From positions 2,893,915 through 2,957,914 of the forward strand of contig NW_008708645.1 of assembly GCF_000327385.1 (NCBI RefSeq): DNA of 64,000 nt. The letters are read 5' to 3'. Of the stretch, positions 12,101-21,409 are shown piece by piece (position 1 is the stretch's first letter; the number at the start of each line of letters is the position of its first letter). The notes under the pieces are model-generated. The model saw only the letters and a list, made by a program, of their open reading frames with translations, made no database searches and was not told the origin of the DNA. The translations under genes were made by a program, and so were the position numbers. This stretch comes from Lottia gigantea (lineage: Eukaryota; Mollusca; Gastropoda; Lottiidae).

Positions 12101-15100
12101 TCAAGAGATGACGAATCAAATACGATTCAAACTAATCAATCAAGCCATGACGAATCAACTACGATTCCAACTAATCAATCAACCTATGACGAATCAAATA
12201 CGATTCAAACTAATCAATCAAGACATGACGAATCAAATACGATTCCAACTAATCAATCAACCTATGACGAATCAAATACGATTCAAACTGATCAATCAAG
12301 CCATGACGAATCAAATACGATTCAAACTAATCAATCAAGCTATGACGAGTCAAATGCGATTCCAACGAATAAATCTTGCGACATAGAATCAAAAACGATT
12401 CCAGCTAATCAATCAAGCACTAAAGAATCAATTACGATGTCTAAAATTCAATCAAGATTGCTCAGATCAAATTCTCTTCCATCTCATCAATCAAGAAGCA
12501 TAATATCGGATTCGTTTTCAAAAAAGAGGTATGCATCATTTCGAAATACGTCATCAAATTTCCTAAATCAATCAAATGATGTGATTCACAACGAACAAAC
12601 TCGAAAATTCGAAAATCCTATTTATCATGAACGTTTGGTTACGAATGTAGAAGACCAAAACGAAATAGAATCGCCTTCCAATGTCGAAGTGCAGGACTCT
12701 GAAAACCTTAATCAATCAAATTCCGTGATTGAGTGGGGACACAACCAACAAACCAAAATCGAAAGCGAAGATCATATTGATCATGAACGTTCATTTACCA
12801 ATGCAGATGACCAAGTCAAAAGTTCGTCGCCTATCAGTGTCGGAGTGCAGAGCTCTGAAAATCTAAATCAATCAAGTTTGGAAGAATTCAATCAAGATCA
12901 AAACTTCGATCGACCGCCTGATTCAAGTATTACCTTTTATGACAGTGAAAAAACTTTGAAGGAATCAACCACCATAGACCACCGACAGAAAAAGGCGAAA
13001 AAAAGGAACAGCATAATAACGGGATCTAATAAACTTGACCCGGTTAAAATGTTAGTTATTATGGCTTTGATATTTTTTCTGAGTTATGTGCCTCACTTAA
13101 CGTTGATGATTTATATTGAAGTAGGCTATCCGATCAAGTTAGCGCCTGTTTCAGAGAGTATCATTGGTATCTTAATTCGCTCTTATTTTCTGGGCAGTGT
13201 TTGTAATCCTATTCTGTATGGATGTTATAATAGGAAATTTCGCGATGAAGTTAAAAGTATTTGGAAAAATTTAAAAAGAAGCATTAAGAGATAATAAAAT
13301 TGGATTTTTGTAGCTTGGTTTTTTATATTATTATTATGACCGCCAATGAGGAACGAGGTCAGAATGTCGTAAAAATATGACTGGACTATTTTCACTTATT
13401 TGAGGTCCGATATTGTTGTTTTCTTGCAATTCCAATATCACTAAGCGTTTTATGATGTCACTTTCGTAAAGGCCTTTAGATATGATTGGCAGCTTTTGAG
13501 ATAGTGATAAAACGCTTAGTTTTAGTGGAATTGTTAGACCCACAAACGTCTGACTGAAAATTTGAATGATGCATACGTACAAAGTTTAGGTCATTTATGT
13601 CGTAAAATCCTTACCTGGAAGAACACCTCTTGTACATCTTCGTAATGATGGATCGAAAATTTCTGACGCTTCTGTACATCTTCTGACAGCTATGAATTCC
13701 TCGCTGATACACTCAAAATATTCAGCAGTAAATGGAGCTTCTTCCAAGGGATAATAACCGTTCGGTAGTCCACGACAGCTAGGTAGTTTACATAGCTTCC
13801 TATAACCACCTGATAAAAAAACAACACCAGCATTATAACAAATACATAACAATAACAACATTTACTGCAACAACAGATTGAAGATAATGATAATATTTAC
13901 TGCATTGAAAGAAGATAACAATAACAAATTTCACTGCAATAACAGAAGATCATGATGATATTCACTGCATTGAAAGAAGATAACAAGAACAAATTTCACT
14001 GCAATAACAGAAGATCATGATAATATTTACTGCATTGAAAGAAGATAACAATAACAAATTTCACTGCAATAACAGAAGATGATAATTATTACTGCATTGA
14101 AGGAAGGTAACAATAACAAATTTCACTGCAATAACAGAAGATGACAATAACAACAGTCACTGCAATAACAGATGGCAATAACAACAGTCACTGCAATAAC
14201 AGAAGATGACAATAACAACATTCACTGCAATAACAGATGACAATAACAACAGTCACTGCAATAACAGATGACAATAACAACAGTCACTGCAATAACAGAT
14301 GGCAATAACAACAGTCACTGCAATAACAGATGACAATAACAACAGTCACTGCAATGACAGAAGACTTGGTTGATTTCATAATGCCCATCAAAAGACAAGA
14401 CAATTATTGTAAATTTTTGGTCGCAGTAAACATTAAGAAAAAAGTTTAAAAAGCGGCAATAATGCAAGGTAGATAAATCGTAACAGAACACTTCTATAAC
14501 ATTTTGTGAAAAACTACATTAGGTCGTGATCAATTTAATTAAAGCCAGTCTGCAATATATTTTTGATGTATTTTGTTGCAAGTTAATGTCCTTGGAATTC
14601 GAAATTTTCTCAATATTTCAGTCAACTATATGTCTTCAAAATCTGAATTTTAAGCAACGAATTGTAGAAATTCGAACTGCTCCGTTGCAATTTCATCGTT
14701 TATAAGGTAAATATTGACGAACGTTTTGTTCAATATAATTGTTTCATTTCAATTCAAATTGTTTCCTTTTTCTTTAGAATATATCGCAAAAAATGCAACA
14801 TATTAAATGTGTTATATACGTTCAAGCACGTCATTTGTGAAAATACCTAAAAATGATATATTCATTATTATTGTTATAAAATAATGAATTGATAATTAAA
14901 ATGAAAAATTATTATGAATATTATTATGTGTTGTGTTGACTAAACCACATGATTTATGTGATGGTCTGTTTTCGGCATTCATTACACAGTTAAAACCTAG
15001 GTGAAAACTGATTACGCCCAAAATTAGAAACATAGCATAGTTTTCTTCATATCAAGATATGCAACATCTCGGATTCAGTCAGTTCGCTCAGGCCTACAAT

Positions 15101-16087
15101 GCTTATGTGTCGTAAGTTCAGATATACAAAATTATGTCGTCACTTCCGGTTTAGTGTTTATCCGTAGGATCACACGCCAGTTGCAATTTCAACAACGGTA
15201 GATGGGCCTGGCAAAATCATTTACTTTTGTTAAAATGGTGATCGTGGGTTTTAATCTTCATCGGCGTGTGAAACTTGGTGACCTGTATCGAAAATGGGTA
15301 CGGATAATCCGGGAAAAGATCAATACCAAGAGTTTGTTGTTTCTGTTTCTTTCCTAGAAATATCTCAATGAAAAATTGATTTAAATGACTTACATGTTCC
15401 TTGAGGTAGAGGTCGATCACCACAATCTACTAAACGTTTATCTATACATTTCCCATCTTTTTCATCAAACAACATTCCTAGATCACACTCGTTTTCATAT
15501 ACACGTAGATTAGAATTGGGTTTAGTGGTGTTACATTGATAATACATGGCACAGCTGTCGGGATGTTTAAAGGCAAGGTTTGGTGTACTTCCACTCTGAC
15601 AGAACGATACTGACGCCGCTGAAAAATTAAAGACAAGATTAACAATTGGTAACATTTACAATTTGTATTTAACAACTGGCATTAGTTAACAATTCATGAA
15701 AGTTAACAAGTGGTAAAGTTTGACAAGTCGTGTTTGTCTAATTCCATTGCAAGTAGTGCGTTTTACTCAATATCATTTGTAAGTAAGTTGTCAAATTATC
15801 TCACCTTTGCCATCTGGACAATAGGAAGACGTTACACAGTTTCTACCTCGGGAACTGAATACCAACTGAGGTGGACAATTCTCCCAGATAGCTTCATATC
15901 TCCCTAGTGGTGTTGGATCACAGTTAATAAATCCAGAACAATCCCAGAACACAGGCATAAATCTTTCTGGTGCAAATCCAATATTACAGAGTGGATCATA
16001 AGCCGGTACACGACCGTTAGGTAGAGTTACAGTTTGTGGTATTGAAAGGTATATGAATAACAGTACACATACTGTCCATTCTATCAT
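140..16087 (-). CDS. Secreted multi-domain chitin-binding (peritrophin-A/CBM14-like) protein, 3' end off window
   Basis: Coding exons in transcript order: 15805-16087, 15394-15618, 13615-13809, 4204-4422, 3445-3681, 2711-2929, 1776-2000, 1274-1477 and 140-814. They give 827 residues so far. Every junction has AG/GT sites and every boundary is phase 1, so the frame is continuous. The ATG at 16087 opens a hydrophobic signal peptide (MIEWTVCVLLFIYLSI). An acceptor (ttatatttcag) lies directly upstream, so a non-coding 5' exon is expected. After the first domain two exon types alternate. Type A has FC...CAMYYxC...EC...LFD...C...C and ends in PCK. Type B opens GEYR/GDYQ and carries CPxGxxFD...RRC. 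Cys-x5-Cys and the aromatic pairs are typical of chitin-binding type-2 domains. The last visible exon adds a Pro/Gln/Thr-rich tail with FPNQPT repeats. It ends at a good donor, so the gene runs off the left edge. A role in extracellular chitin matrix, such as shell, gut lining or radula, is inferred. Confidence 0.85.
1481..1530 (-). mobile_element. SINE-1 tail fragment at a splice acceptor
   Basis: On the minus strand this reads a diverged SINE-1 3' end (cgtaaaactc followed by atttcatttc). Its last bases run straight into the AG that precedes the exon at 1274-1477. It may supply the pyrimidine tract of that acceptor. Confidence 0.5.
2307..2498. mobile_element. hAT-like MITE, 192 bp, with 8-bp target duplication
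   Basis: The ends are inverted: ggttcccaacc near the left end and ggttgggaacc near the right. The element is flanked on both sides by the identical 8-mer GCTCTATA (2299-2306 and 2499-2506). An 8-bp target-site duplication and TIRs of this kind fit the hAT superfamily. No transposase is encoded. It sits in the intron between two chitin-binding exons. Confidence 0.8.
4524..4561 (-). pseudogene. Relic of a duplicated type-A chitin-binding exon
   Basis: About 35 bp here closely match the 3' part of the type-A exon at about 2729-2762, with only a few mismatches and a short indel. The segment would read FFNVSCEK, as in the intact exon. It has no flanking exon body or donor and lies about 100 bp upstream of the exon at 4204-4422 in transcript direction. 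It reads as the leftover of a tandem exon duplication, cut off by the minisatellite that starts next to it. Confidence 0.6.
4562..4757. repeat. 39-bp minisatellite, about 5 copies
   Basis: The unit contains ttcgggaacatcgattgtaa and ctgaggttgtcaatgggca and repeats five times with almost no change. Because 39 is a multiple of three, two minus-strand frames stay open. I see no splice signals tying them to the host gene. The array is bounded by the exon relic on one side and a SINE-1 fragment on the other. Confidence 0.9.
4758..4800 (-). mobile_element. SINE-1 internal fragment
   Basis: Read on the minus strand it matches the middle of the SINE-1 family seen at 36959-37197 and 51510-51840 (gacagcggcat, gtgcaatgag, catgcagtgtgc). 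Only about 40 bp remain. Confidence 0.6.
5490..5578 (+). other. Candidate 5' non-coding exon of the nested GPCR
   Basis: The stretch ends in a strong donor (ctaag/gtaagtg at 5578/5579), with nothing coding before it. The matching acceptor would be at 10610-10611 (tttatcatttcag), giving a 5-kb intron inside the leader. The upstream limit of this exon cannot be read from sequence. Assignment to the GPCR is inferred from strand and order only. Confidence 0.35.
5886..5975 (-). mobile_element. SINE-1 3' fragment, minus strand
   Basis: It reads ggaatggagttttacgt and then ttcttttctg, the reverse complement of the SINE-1 tail, followed by degraded SINE body and a further catgtggga match. Confidence 0.55.
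6203..6576 (-). mobile_element. MITE-1 copy (TTAA-flanked, about 370 bp)
   Basis: The ends are inverted (ttaaagatgggttt and aacccatctttaa) with TTAA at both limits. The same internal sequence recurs at 26804-27183, 29072-29445 and 36229-36562, and in truncated form at 33341. TTAA at both ends fits a piggyBac-like target duplication or a conserved TIR end. No ORF of transposase size is present. Confidence 0.8.
7080..7150. repeat. Short tandem repeat, 24-bp unit, about 3 copies
   Basis: Atgatttgccacttaaagat-like units repeat three times in the GPCR leader intron. Confidence 0.7.
7258..7465. repeat. Tandem duplication, about 100-120 bp, 2 copies
   Basis: Two diverged copies each contain tggagcga, gtggcagc, gacttaagctt, a tctccc/cctccc motif and aggtttttgttnttaggcct. 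It looks like a simple segmental duplication. Confidence 0.65.
7470..8930. other. Intronic AT-rich stretch, no recognised feature
   Basis: I see no ORF of note, no splice-bounded exon and no strong repeat on either strand between the duplication at 7258 and the diverged MITE at 8930. Confidence 0.5.
8930..9250. mobile_element. Diverged MITE-3 copy
   Basis: The core repeats the family's inverted half-sites: ccatggttcctgctgcaatt on the left, and gtggaattacaggaaccac followed by gattgaaaattggaat on the right. The outer ends have decayed. Confidence 0.6.
9412..9776. mobile_element. MITE-4 copy
   Basis: It contains the family's inverted internal arms (actaagtaat and attatttagtttta) and the right end gtggtagtatcccc. 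The left end starts at TTAA. Other copies are at 62258-62623, 53473-53610 (partial) and the right half of 63463-63937. Confidence 0.7.
10612..11098 (+). other. 5' leader of the GPCR with several upstream ATGs
   Basis: A strong acceptor (tttatcatttcag) ends at 10611 and no further AG/GT pair separates it from the start codon at 11099. The leader holds several upstream ATGs, for example at 10647, which could reduce translation of the main frame. A 59-bp SINE fragment is inserted near its 3' end. The exon limits are inferred from splice consensus alone. Confidence 0.45.
10986..11044 (+). mobile_element. 5'-truncated SINE-1 insertion with 14-bp target duplication
   Basis: This is only the last 59 bp of SINE-1 (from ggccgtcttcattaaccca through cgtaaaactccattcat to a T-run). 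It is flanked by the identical 14-mer TTCCTGAAATTCAG at 10972-10985 and 11045-11058. It shows that the family integrates by LINE-type target-primed reverse transcription with 5' truncation. Confidence 0.85.
11099..13294 (+). CDS. Class A (rhodopsin-like) orphan GPCR with giant third cytoplasmic loop
   Basis: Single-exon ORF of 731 residues. The N terminus has two N-glycosylation sequons (N2, N6). TM1 carries GN (35), TM2 has LAIMD (D62), C86 and C166 can form the usual extracellular disulfide, TM4 has W144 and TM7 has NPILY (703-707). The DRY position is L110-R111-F112, so only the arginine is kept. TM6 has SYVP (662-665) where CWxP is usual. The loop between TM5 and TM6 is about 430 residues long, Ser/Asn/Thr-rich, with about nine copies of a 13-residue repeat (ESNTIQTNQSS-like, about residues 318-450). 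The ligand cannot be read from sequence. The TM core is like the peptide-receptor-type orphans expanded in lophotrochozoans, which is inference. The gene lies inside the third intron of the chitin-binding gene, on the other strand. Confidence 0.9.
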   Translation: MNDSLNDTTGEGERFVNIAAVCYIGIILTIGLIGNSLVLYIYAYRFKASAFNIFIIFLAIMDFMLCALNLPLEIANMSHHIEFGGCKFVVTVATVTAVSTGQCLVAIAALRFNAVCRPLKQTISNKTARCLTVMFFLIACAVSWPSPVIITNVHKSLGDDFYVTNCASSPEYEHTVYPFLYSLFQFLLFIGTFLSISVLYCITGSRLWKRKKYGISCRSSSRELTSSTSSEKYFEQSNLVGCISNDTVFSICQDETKSLDRTLKSNEIQSNVINQNLTQVKLNTESQNLYDLNQLSACNVLEQSKFLRSSTVTYLSSSIESNTIQTSNAIPTHQSRDDESNTIQTNQSSHDESTTIPTNQSTYDESNTIQTNQSRHDESNTIPTNQSTYDESNTIQTDQSSHDESNTIQTNQSSYDESNAIPTNKSCDIESKTIPANQSSTKESITMSKIQSRLLRSNSLPSHQSRSIISDSFSKKRYASFRNTSSNFLNQSNDVIHNEQTRKFENPIYHERLVTNVEDQNEIESPSNVEVQDSENLNQSNSVIEWGHNQQTKIESEDHIDHERSFTNADDQVKSSSPISVGVQSSENLNQSSLEEFNQDQNFDRPPDSSITFYDSEKTLKESTTIDHRQKKAKKRNSIITGSNKLDPVKMLVIMALIFFLSYVPHLTLMIYIEVGYPIKLAPVSESIIGILIRSYFLGSVCNPILYGCYNRKFRDEVKSIWKNLKRSIKR
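12059..12440 (+). repeat. Coding minisatellite, 39-bp unit, in the GPCR third loop
   Basis: About nine in-frame units of 39 bp, each opening gaatcaaatacgattc. They encode a 13-residue Asp-Glu-Ser-Asn-Thr-Ile pattern. The units keep the frame and vary at a few positions, as expected for a coding array tolerated in a disordered loop. Confidence 0.9.
13293..13298 (+). terminator. Poly(A) signal overlapping the GPCR stop codon
   Basis: The sequence TAATAAA makes the stop TAA (13292-13294) overlap an AATAAA hexamer. If used, the 3' UTR would be only about 10-30 nt. Confidence 0.5.
13370..13590. mobile_element. Diverged MITE-3 copy
   Basis: The right half is clear (cttagttttagtggaatt, then gtctgactgaaaattt). 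The left half is degraded. It abuts the donor of the chitin-binding exon at 13615. Confidence 0.55.
13860..14355. repeat. Tandem array of ACTGCAATAACAG-type units
   Basis: Units of about 30-60 bp alternate tcactgcaataacag with agatgacaataacaaca. The array begins about 50 bp upstream (in transcript direction) of the acceptor of the chitin-binding exon at 13615-13809. Confidence 0.85.
14360..15390. other. Intron, no recognised feature
   Basis: This is the intron between the second and third chitin-binding exons beyond the array. I see no coding or repeat signal on either strand. Confidence 0.5.
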
Positions 16088-16129
16088 TCTGAAATATAAT
16101 AAAAAAAAATCATCAGTTAATTCCCACAT

Positions 16130-16550
16130 TTGAAATGCTGCATGTCATATTTCTACTCGATCAATTTATATGATGCACGTCAGTTTTTCATGAAATATAA
16201 AACGATTCAATTTTTTGGCGAAAAAAATGAATTCTGAATTGAATTTAAAAAAAATATGTTAAATATAAAAGCAAAATGCATGACATTTTTTATGATGATT
16301 TGAGAATCAAATGAATTAAATATAAAATGATGCCTGTCGATATGCGAACTATATCCGCTATAACAGCATCAGAAAAATATTACAGTATAAAAAAAATATG
16401 CATTTTCATAAATTTGATTTGAAATTTATTACTAATTTTGTGAGCCTCAAATATAAACAGCAGTTAACGACATTAGTTTGATTGAGATGTCTTCTGCATT
16501 AAAAACAAATTAACTAGGTCAGATTTACATTGTCTTAATATATTTTTGAC
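16130..16550. other. Region upstream of the first chitin-binding coding exon
   Basis: Very AT-rich. It probably holds intron, the undetected 5' non-coding exon and the promoter of the chitin-binding gene. No feature can be placed with confidence. Confidence 0.3.
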
Positions 16551-16555
16551 TCGAT

Positions 16556-16690
16556 TTAAAGGGATTGTTGCGCCATTTGGGAAGGGGAGGAGGTGTCTGT
16601 CTTGAATATATGTAAATAGTCTTCAGAATTACTTGAAATGTATAAACATTGCACAAATCCTTCAAATATATCTCAGACTAGGAAAAAAAA
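16556..16690 (+). mobile_element. MITE-2 left-end fragment
   Basis: It starts TTAAAGGGATTGTTGCGCCA and continues with the family sequence cttgaatatatgtaaatagt. It is cut off after about 135 bp. Confidence 0.6.
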
Positions 16691-16899
16691 TGGCTAGGAG
16701 GTTTGAACCTTGGACCAGCTTAGTCTACTTAGATCTAAGTGGTTGGAGCTTTCTGGGCTATTTTTTATCGATGGCCATTTTTATTCATCATTATTCGACA
16801 TATTGACATTTTGACGTCATGTGATATTTAAATGAGTTTATTTATAGAATTAAAGAAGGACTGTCTTCAACCATGTCGCCAAAGTTAGTACAGCTAGTC

Positions 16900-17850
16900 A
16901 ATCAAACTTTTTCTGTTGATCTGGAATATTAAGAAGCTCCCTAGTTTGAACTAGTTTGGCTTTATTTTCATCGTAATTGAAAAGTAAATCGACAGGGTTT
17001 ACAAATTTAGTCATAATATGCATCACGAAGACATGTTGGTTTTACAATTTCCTGGGCTAGAAAAAGTAATGTGGTTCCTTTTGTTGAAATATACCAATTT
17101 AATCACATATTTTTCTCCCTTAGAATTTCCAAACTTTTTTTGTTCATTGATAATGTTTTTTACATTTTTTTAATTTTATTGAAATTTCTAGATTATTTTC
17201 CTTTAAAATTGAGAAAATCGTGTTCAACTTTCTGTGTGTTTATTGCTTCTATTTAAACCTCGAGCCCATTTATCATTTTTCTTGTCACCTTTGTACAATT
17301 TGTCTATTAGCCGTCACGGGCTGAAGTGATAAATGTCACTTATGGCAGGTTAAAAAAAGGTTTTCGGTTTTCTTGATGTAATTCTGCTATATATACATCA
17401 TACAAATATTTACAGCGCTCTGTAATGAATGCATTAAGCACAATTGAAAAACGAAGCATCGCCCTTGAAATATTTTTAAAATCTAAAGCAACTTCCTCAT
17501 CGTTTGAGAAATCCATTACTGTACTAAATTATTGCTACCGTTTTAGCCATGCTTTGGATAAGATATTTACTTTGGTTACTAGAATTGTTTTGCTGGTACG
17601 GACTTAATCCTCGGCTATGTGGAAGTGGCGTTTCTAGAAAATATCAGGTGAGGGGGCCGTGCAGGGGCCACAAAATTTTCTAGGGGGGCACAGGTCATTG
17701 TTTCACTATGTAAGATGATAAAAAAAAATTGTAGAAGGGGTAAGAGGCCAAACCCGGGACAGTCTCTTTTCTGGGGGTGGGGGAGAGTGGGGATGGGGGT
17801 AGAAACACCACTGCCATGTGGCCCGTCAAAGATTCTCATGCTGAAGAGCT
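16900..17850. other. Intergenic, no gene seen
   Basis: AT-rich sequence with a G-run-rich patch near 17650-17800. The short ORFs here have no recognisable domain and no splice context. Confidence 0.4.
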
Positions 17851-18174
17851 GAAGTTTAATTGTAATATATAAATAGTCTTCAGAAGTACTAGAAATGTAT
17901 AAAAATCACACAATTCCTTTAAAAATATCTCAAGCTAGAAATTTCACTTCCTATTTCTAAAGATGTCTTATTTATATATATTGCAGTGTTTCAAAAAAAA
18001 AGATGACTCGTCTATTTAACTTTCAAACGTGGATACTGGATACACGTGGTTTTGAAAGCTCAAATTTCGTCAGTGAGCTATGAACACTATTACTGATTAG
18101 CTTAGCTAAAAAAAATCGTGTTTTTGAGACATGAGGTATGATTGAACAAAAACATGTGGCATCTGCCCCTTTAA
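17850..18174 (+). mobile_element. MITE-2 copy, left end lost
   Basis: It contains the family core (tagtcttcagaagtactaga, ggctcaaatttc-like, gattagcttagct) and ends at ctgcccctttaa. Compare the complete copy at 23387-23714. Confidence 0.7.
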
Positions 18175-18714
18175 TGTTACCAATGTGATCATGTTATGAT
18201 ATTTTCAACAGTAATACATAAGCTCAGAATTTGTGATTCTGTCATTAAAGTATTATGTCGACGTTGCGTTACGTGAATAACGGCCATTACGCCGTCTAGA
18301 CATTTAGGGGTCAACTCAAACTAACAAGAATAGCCGGAAGGGGTACACTAGTGACACTGTCTCCTCCGCGGTTAAAGCAATAATAGACTGATTTATATAC
18401 ATCAAATCAAATACAATAAATCAATATACAAAACACTAAAGCCTTTGTATTGTCTGACCGTAAATCAATCAACACTGATTTGCTTGTCTTGATTTCTTTT
18501 TTCTTCATTCATTGCCTGACGTAAGTGTTTTAGCTTTGATTATGCATCGATGTCGGATTAAAAATATATGATACATAATGCATATCCACCTAATACATTA
18601 TTGTAACACCTAATACATCATTGTAAAACAACAATCTTGCAATCTTTTTGCTTGATATTCAATTAGCTTTGGACACTCGGTTGTGCACCCAGATCTGGAA
18701 CACCTACGATTGGT

Positions 18715-18900
18715 ATAAACCATTATAATCTGAATATCTAGATCATCACGTAAAATAATGATCTGAATATCTAGATCATGATCTATGATTATAATCTGAA
18801 TATCTAGATCATCATGTGAGATAATGATCTGAATATCTAGTTCATGATCTAACATAATGATTTGAATATCTAGAATATAGATCATCGTCAAAAATTATAA
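18715..18900. repeat. Diverged array of GAATATCTAGATCATGATCT-like units
   Basis: Several units of about 40 bp with gaatatctagatcat repeat with substitutions. They grade into the 33-bp satellite that follows and are probably an older part of the same array. Confidence 0.8.
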
Positions 18901-19049
18901 TCTGAGGATCTAGGTCAAAATGTAAGGTTAAAAACCTGAATATGATCTTAGAATATATAATCTGAAGGCTTAGATCATGGTCTTTAAGATCATGATACAA
19001 GATTAAAACCTAGACCATGATTTAAAATTGAAAACCTAGATCATGATCT

Positions 19050-19826
19050 TATATTATAATCTGAACAACTAGACCATAATCTTATACTATAATCTGAACA
19101 ACTAGACCATGATCTTATATTATAATCCGAACAACTAGACCATGATCTTATATTATAATCCGAACAACTAGACCATGATCTTATATTATAATCTGAACAA
19201 CTAGACCATGATCTTATATTATAATCTGAACAACTAAATCATGATCTTATATTATAATCTGAACAACTAAATCATGATCTTATATTATAATCTGAACAAC
19301 TAGACCATGATCTTATATTATAATCTGAACAACTAAATCATGATCTTATATTATAATCTGAACAACTAGACCATGATCCTATATTATAATCTGAACAACT
19401 AGACCATGATCTTAGATTATAATCTGAACAACTAGACCATGATCCTATATTATAATCTGAACAACTAGACCATGATCTTATATTATAATCTGAACAACTA
19501 GACCATGATCTTATATTATAATCTGAACAACCAAATCATGATCTTATATTATAATCTGAACAACTAGACCATGATCTTATATTATAATCTGAACAACTAG
19601 ACCATGATCTTATATTATAATCTGAACAACTAAATCATGATCTTAGATTATAATCTGAACAACTAGACCATGATCCTATATTATAATCTGAACAACTAAA
19701 TCATGATCTTATATTATAATCTGAACAACTAAATCATGATCTTATATTATAATCTGAACAACTAGACCATGATCTTATATTATAATCTGAACAACTAGAC
19801 CATGATCTTTTATTATAATCTGAACA
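19050..19826. repeat. 33-bp satellite, about 23 copies
   Basis: The unit is tataatctgaacaactagac followed by catgatcttatat. It repeats at a 33-bp period with two alternating variants (ctagaccat and ctaaatcat). Each unit contains dyad-rich words such as atcatgat and tatattata. No exon lies near it. Confidence 0.95.
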
Positions 19827-19859
19827 TCGTGATCATGCCTACTATTTCTGGAATATAAA

Positions 19860-20985
19860 CATAGTAGCAGAAATTAGCAGAAAGTCAAGAGGCTCTTCCA
19901 CATAGAATAAATATATTGAAACATGTCTTACCTGTTAACCAGCATTAATGTTGGCAGAAAATTACCAAAATTAACGTCGGCAGAGATTAACACTGCCCAA
20001 AACGTTTCGAAAATACTCCGTTTCAACAGTAGCTATTGTATAGTGATAATCCAAGAGGCGAGTTGGAGAGGATGTATTCAGGTTGATGGTCTGTCAGTAA
20101 TATGTCAACGTGTATAAAAGATGAAGCAAAAGACACGACTGTCATGTCAAAACCTTCATGACGTATTGCGTTCTATTTAAATATGTGTGCGCAAATAGCC
20201 TAAAACAAAACTAGACCATTTTTCATATCAGTTGTTCTCGGTTTAAGTGGATTTGGCCGAATCTTTTGTTAATATGCCAGAGAAGACCTTTCGCCTTTAG
20301 GTCAAATCGTAAGGTTACAAATTTGGAATATTTTTAGTCTTACGGAGATCAATTTGTTTTGCTTACTGGTTCATCCTTAATATCACTAACATCTTTTGAA
20401 AATGAAAATCCGACGACAAGTGTGTGTACAATTGAAAAAGAGATTGATTACTATTGCATGTTTTTAATTTGAAATTTAGTAAGTTGATGTTTTATACAAT
20501 ATATGTTTCCAGACAATGAGACTTTACCGGTAACGATCTGACCTCAGTATAGCCATGTTAAACATATGCCCTCAGGGGCATAATAGTGTACTGTTTCCTT
20601 GCGTTCAAGACAAACAACATGTGTATTGTACACATATTGTCTTTAGGGGTAAAGTTGCTAAGGGTAATAGTCTGGAAGGGGGAGATGAACGGATGTGGGG
20701 GGAGGGGAGGGGGGGGGCCCCACAGAACCAACTTTTTCATTTTTGGCATTTACAATATTTGTAACGTGGACTGTACATTTTGGGAGACTTCAACCTTAAC
20801 TTTGAATATAGACTGTACAATTGTACATTTTGGAAGACTGGGGAGAATGAGATAGTAGTAATCACTGAAAAAAGACGTAATCATAAAAAATATATATTTA
20901 TTTCTTTAAAACAAGAAGGTATAAAAATATAGATTACATGAACAATTGGCTTTATAAGCACTAACGATTATAATCATCAGAGAAC
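19860..20985. other. Intergenic, no gene seen
   Basis: The short overlapping ORFs around 20555-20855 contain a G-run and have no domain, codon bias or splice context. I see no RNA gene. Confidence 0.4.
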
Positions 20986-20989
20986 TTAA

Positions 20990-21346
20990 ACCAGAAATAT
21001 CTTAGAGACAGGTTTGTCATTCGTTTTGACCAATCATACCTTAGTCTCAGAAATGGAAATTTTTTAGCTAAGCTATTCACTAATAGTGTTAATGGTTCAC
21101 CATTGAAATTTGAGCCTTTAAATCAATGTGTGTCCAGGATAATCAACCTTTGAAATTTAAAAAGGCGTCTCGTCTTTTCTTGAGACACTGCCATATATAG
21201 AAAAGTCATATATAGAAATAGATAATGAAATTTCTAGTTATTTTAAAGGGATTATGTGATTTTCGTACATTTCTAGTATTCTGAAGACTATCTACATATA
21301 TTCAAGACTTAAATCAACTATCAAAATGGCGCACCTGTCCCTTCAA
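20990..21346 (-). mobile_element. MITE-2 copy, minus orientation
   Basis: The family core is recognisable (gctaagctattcactaatag on the left, tagtattctgaagactat and atggcgcacctgtccctt at the right end). Confidence 0.7.
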
Positions 21347-21409
21347 CTCAAGAATTTTGAAGAATTGGTCTGTAAAGTTGGATGTACTAAATACCTATCA
21401 GATATGAAT

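Noticed and set aside
18610-18891. Minus-strand frame with DLDIQIII repeats
   Set aside because: It reads through the diverged GAATATCTAGATC array. No supporting coding signal.
19050-19826. CRISPR-like array (33-bp period)
   Set aside because: There are no unique spacers; the whole 33-bp unit repeats. The genome is eukaryotic.
20555-20855. Overlapping ORFs around a G-run
   Set aside because: Three frames on two strands overlap, with low-complexity glycine or proline runs. No support for any.
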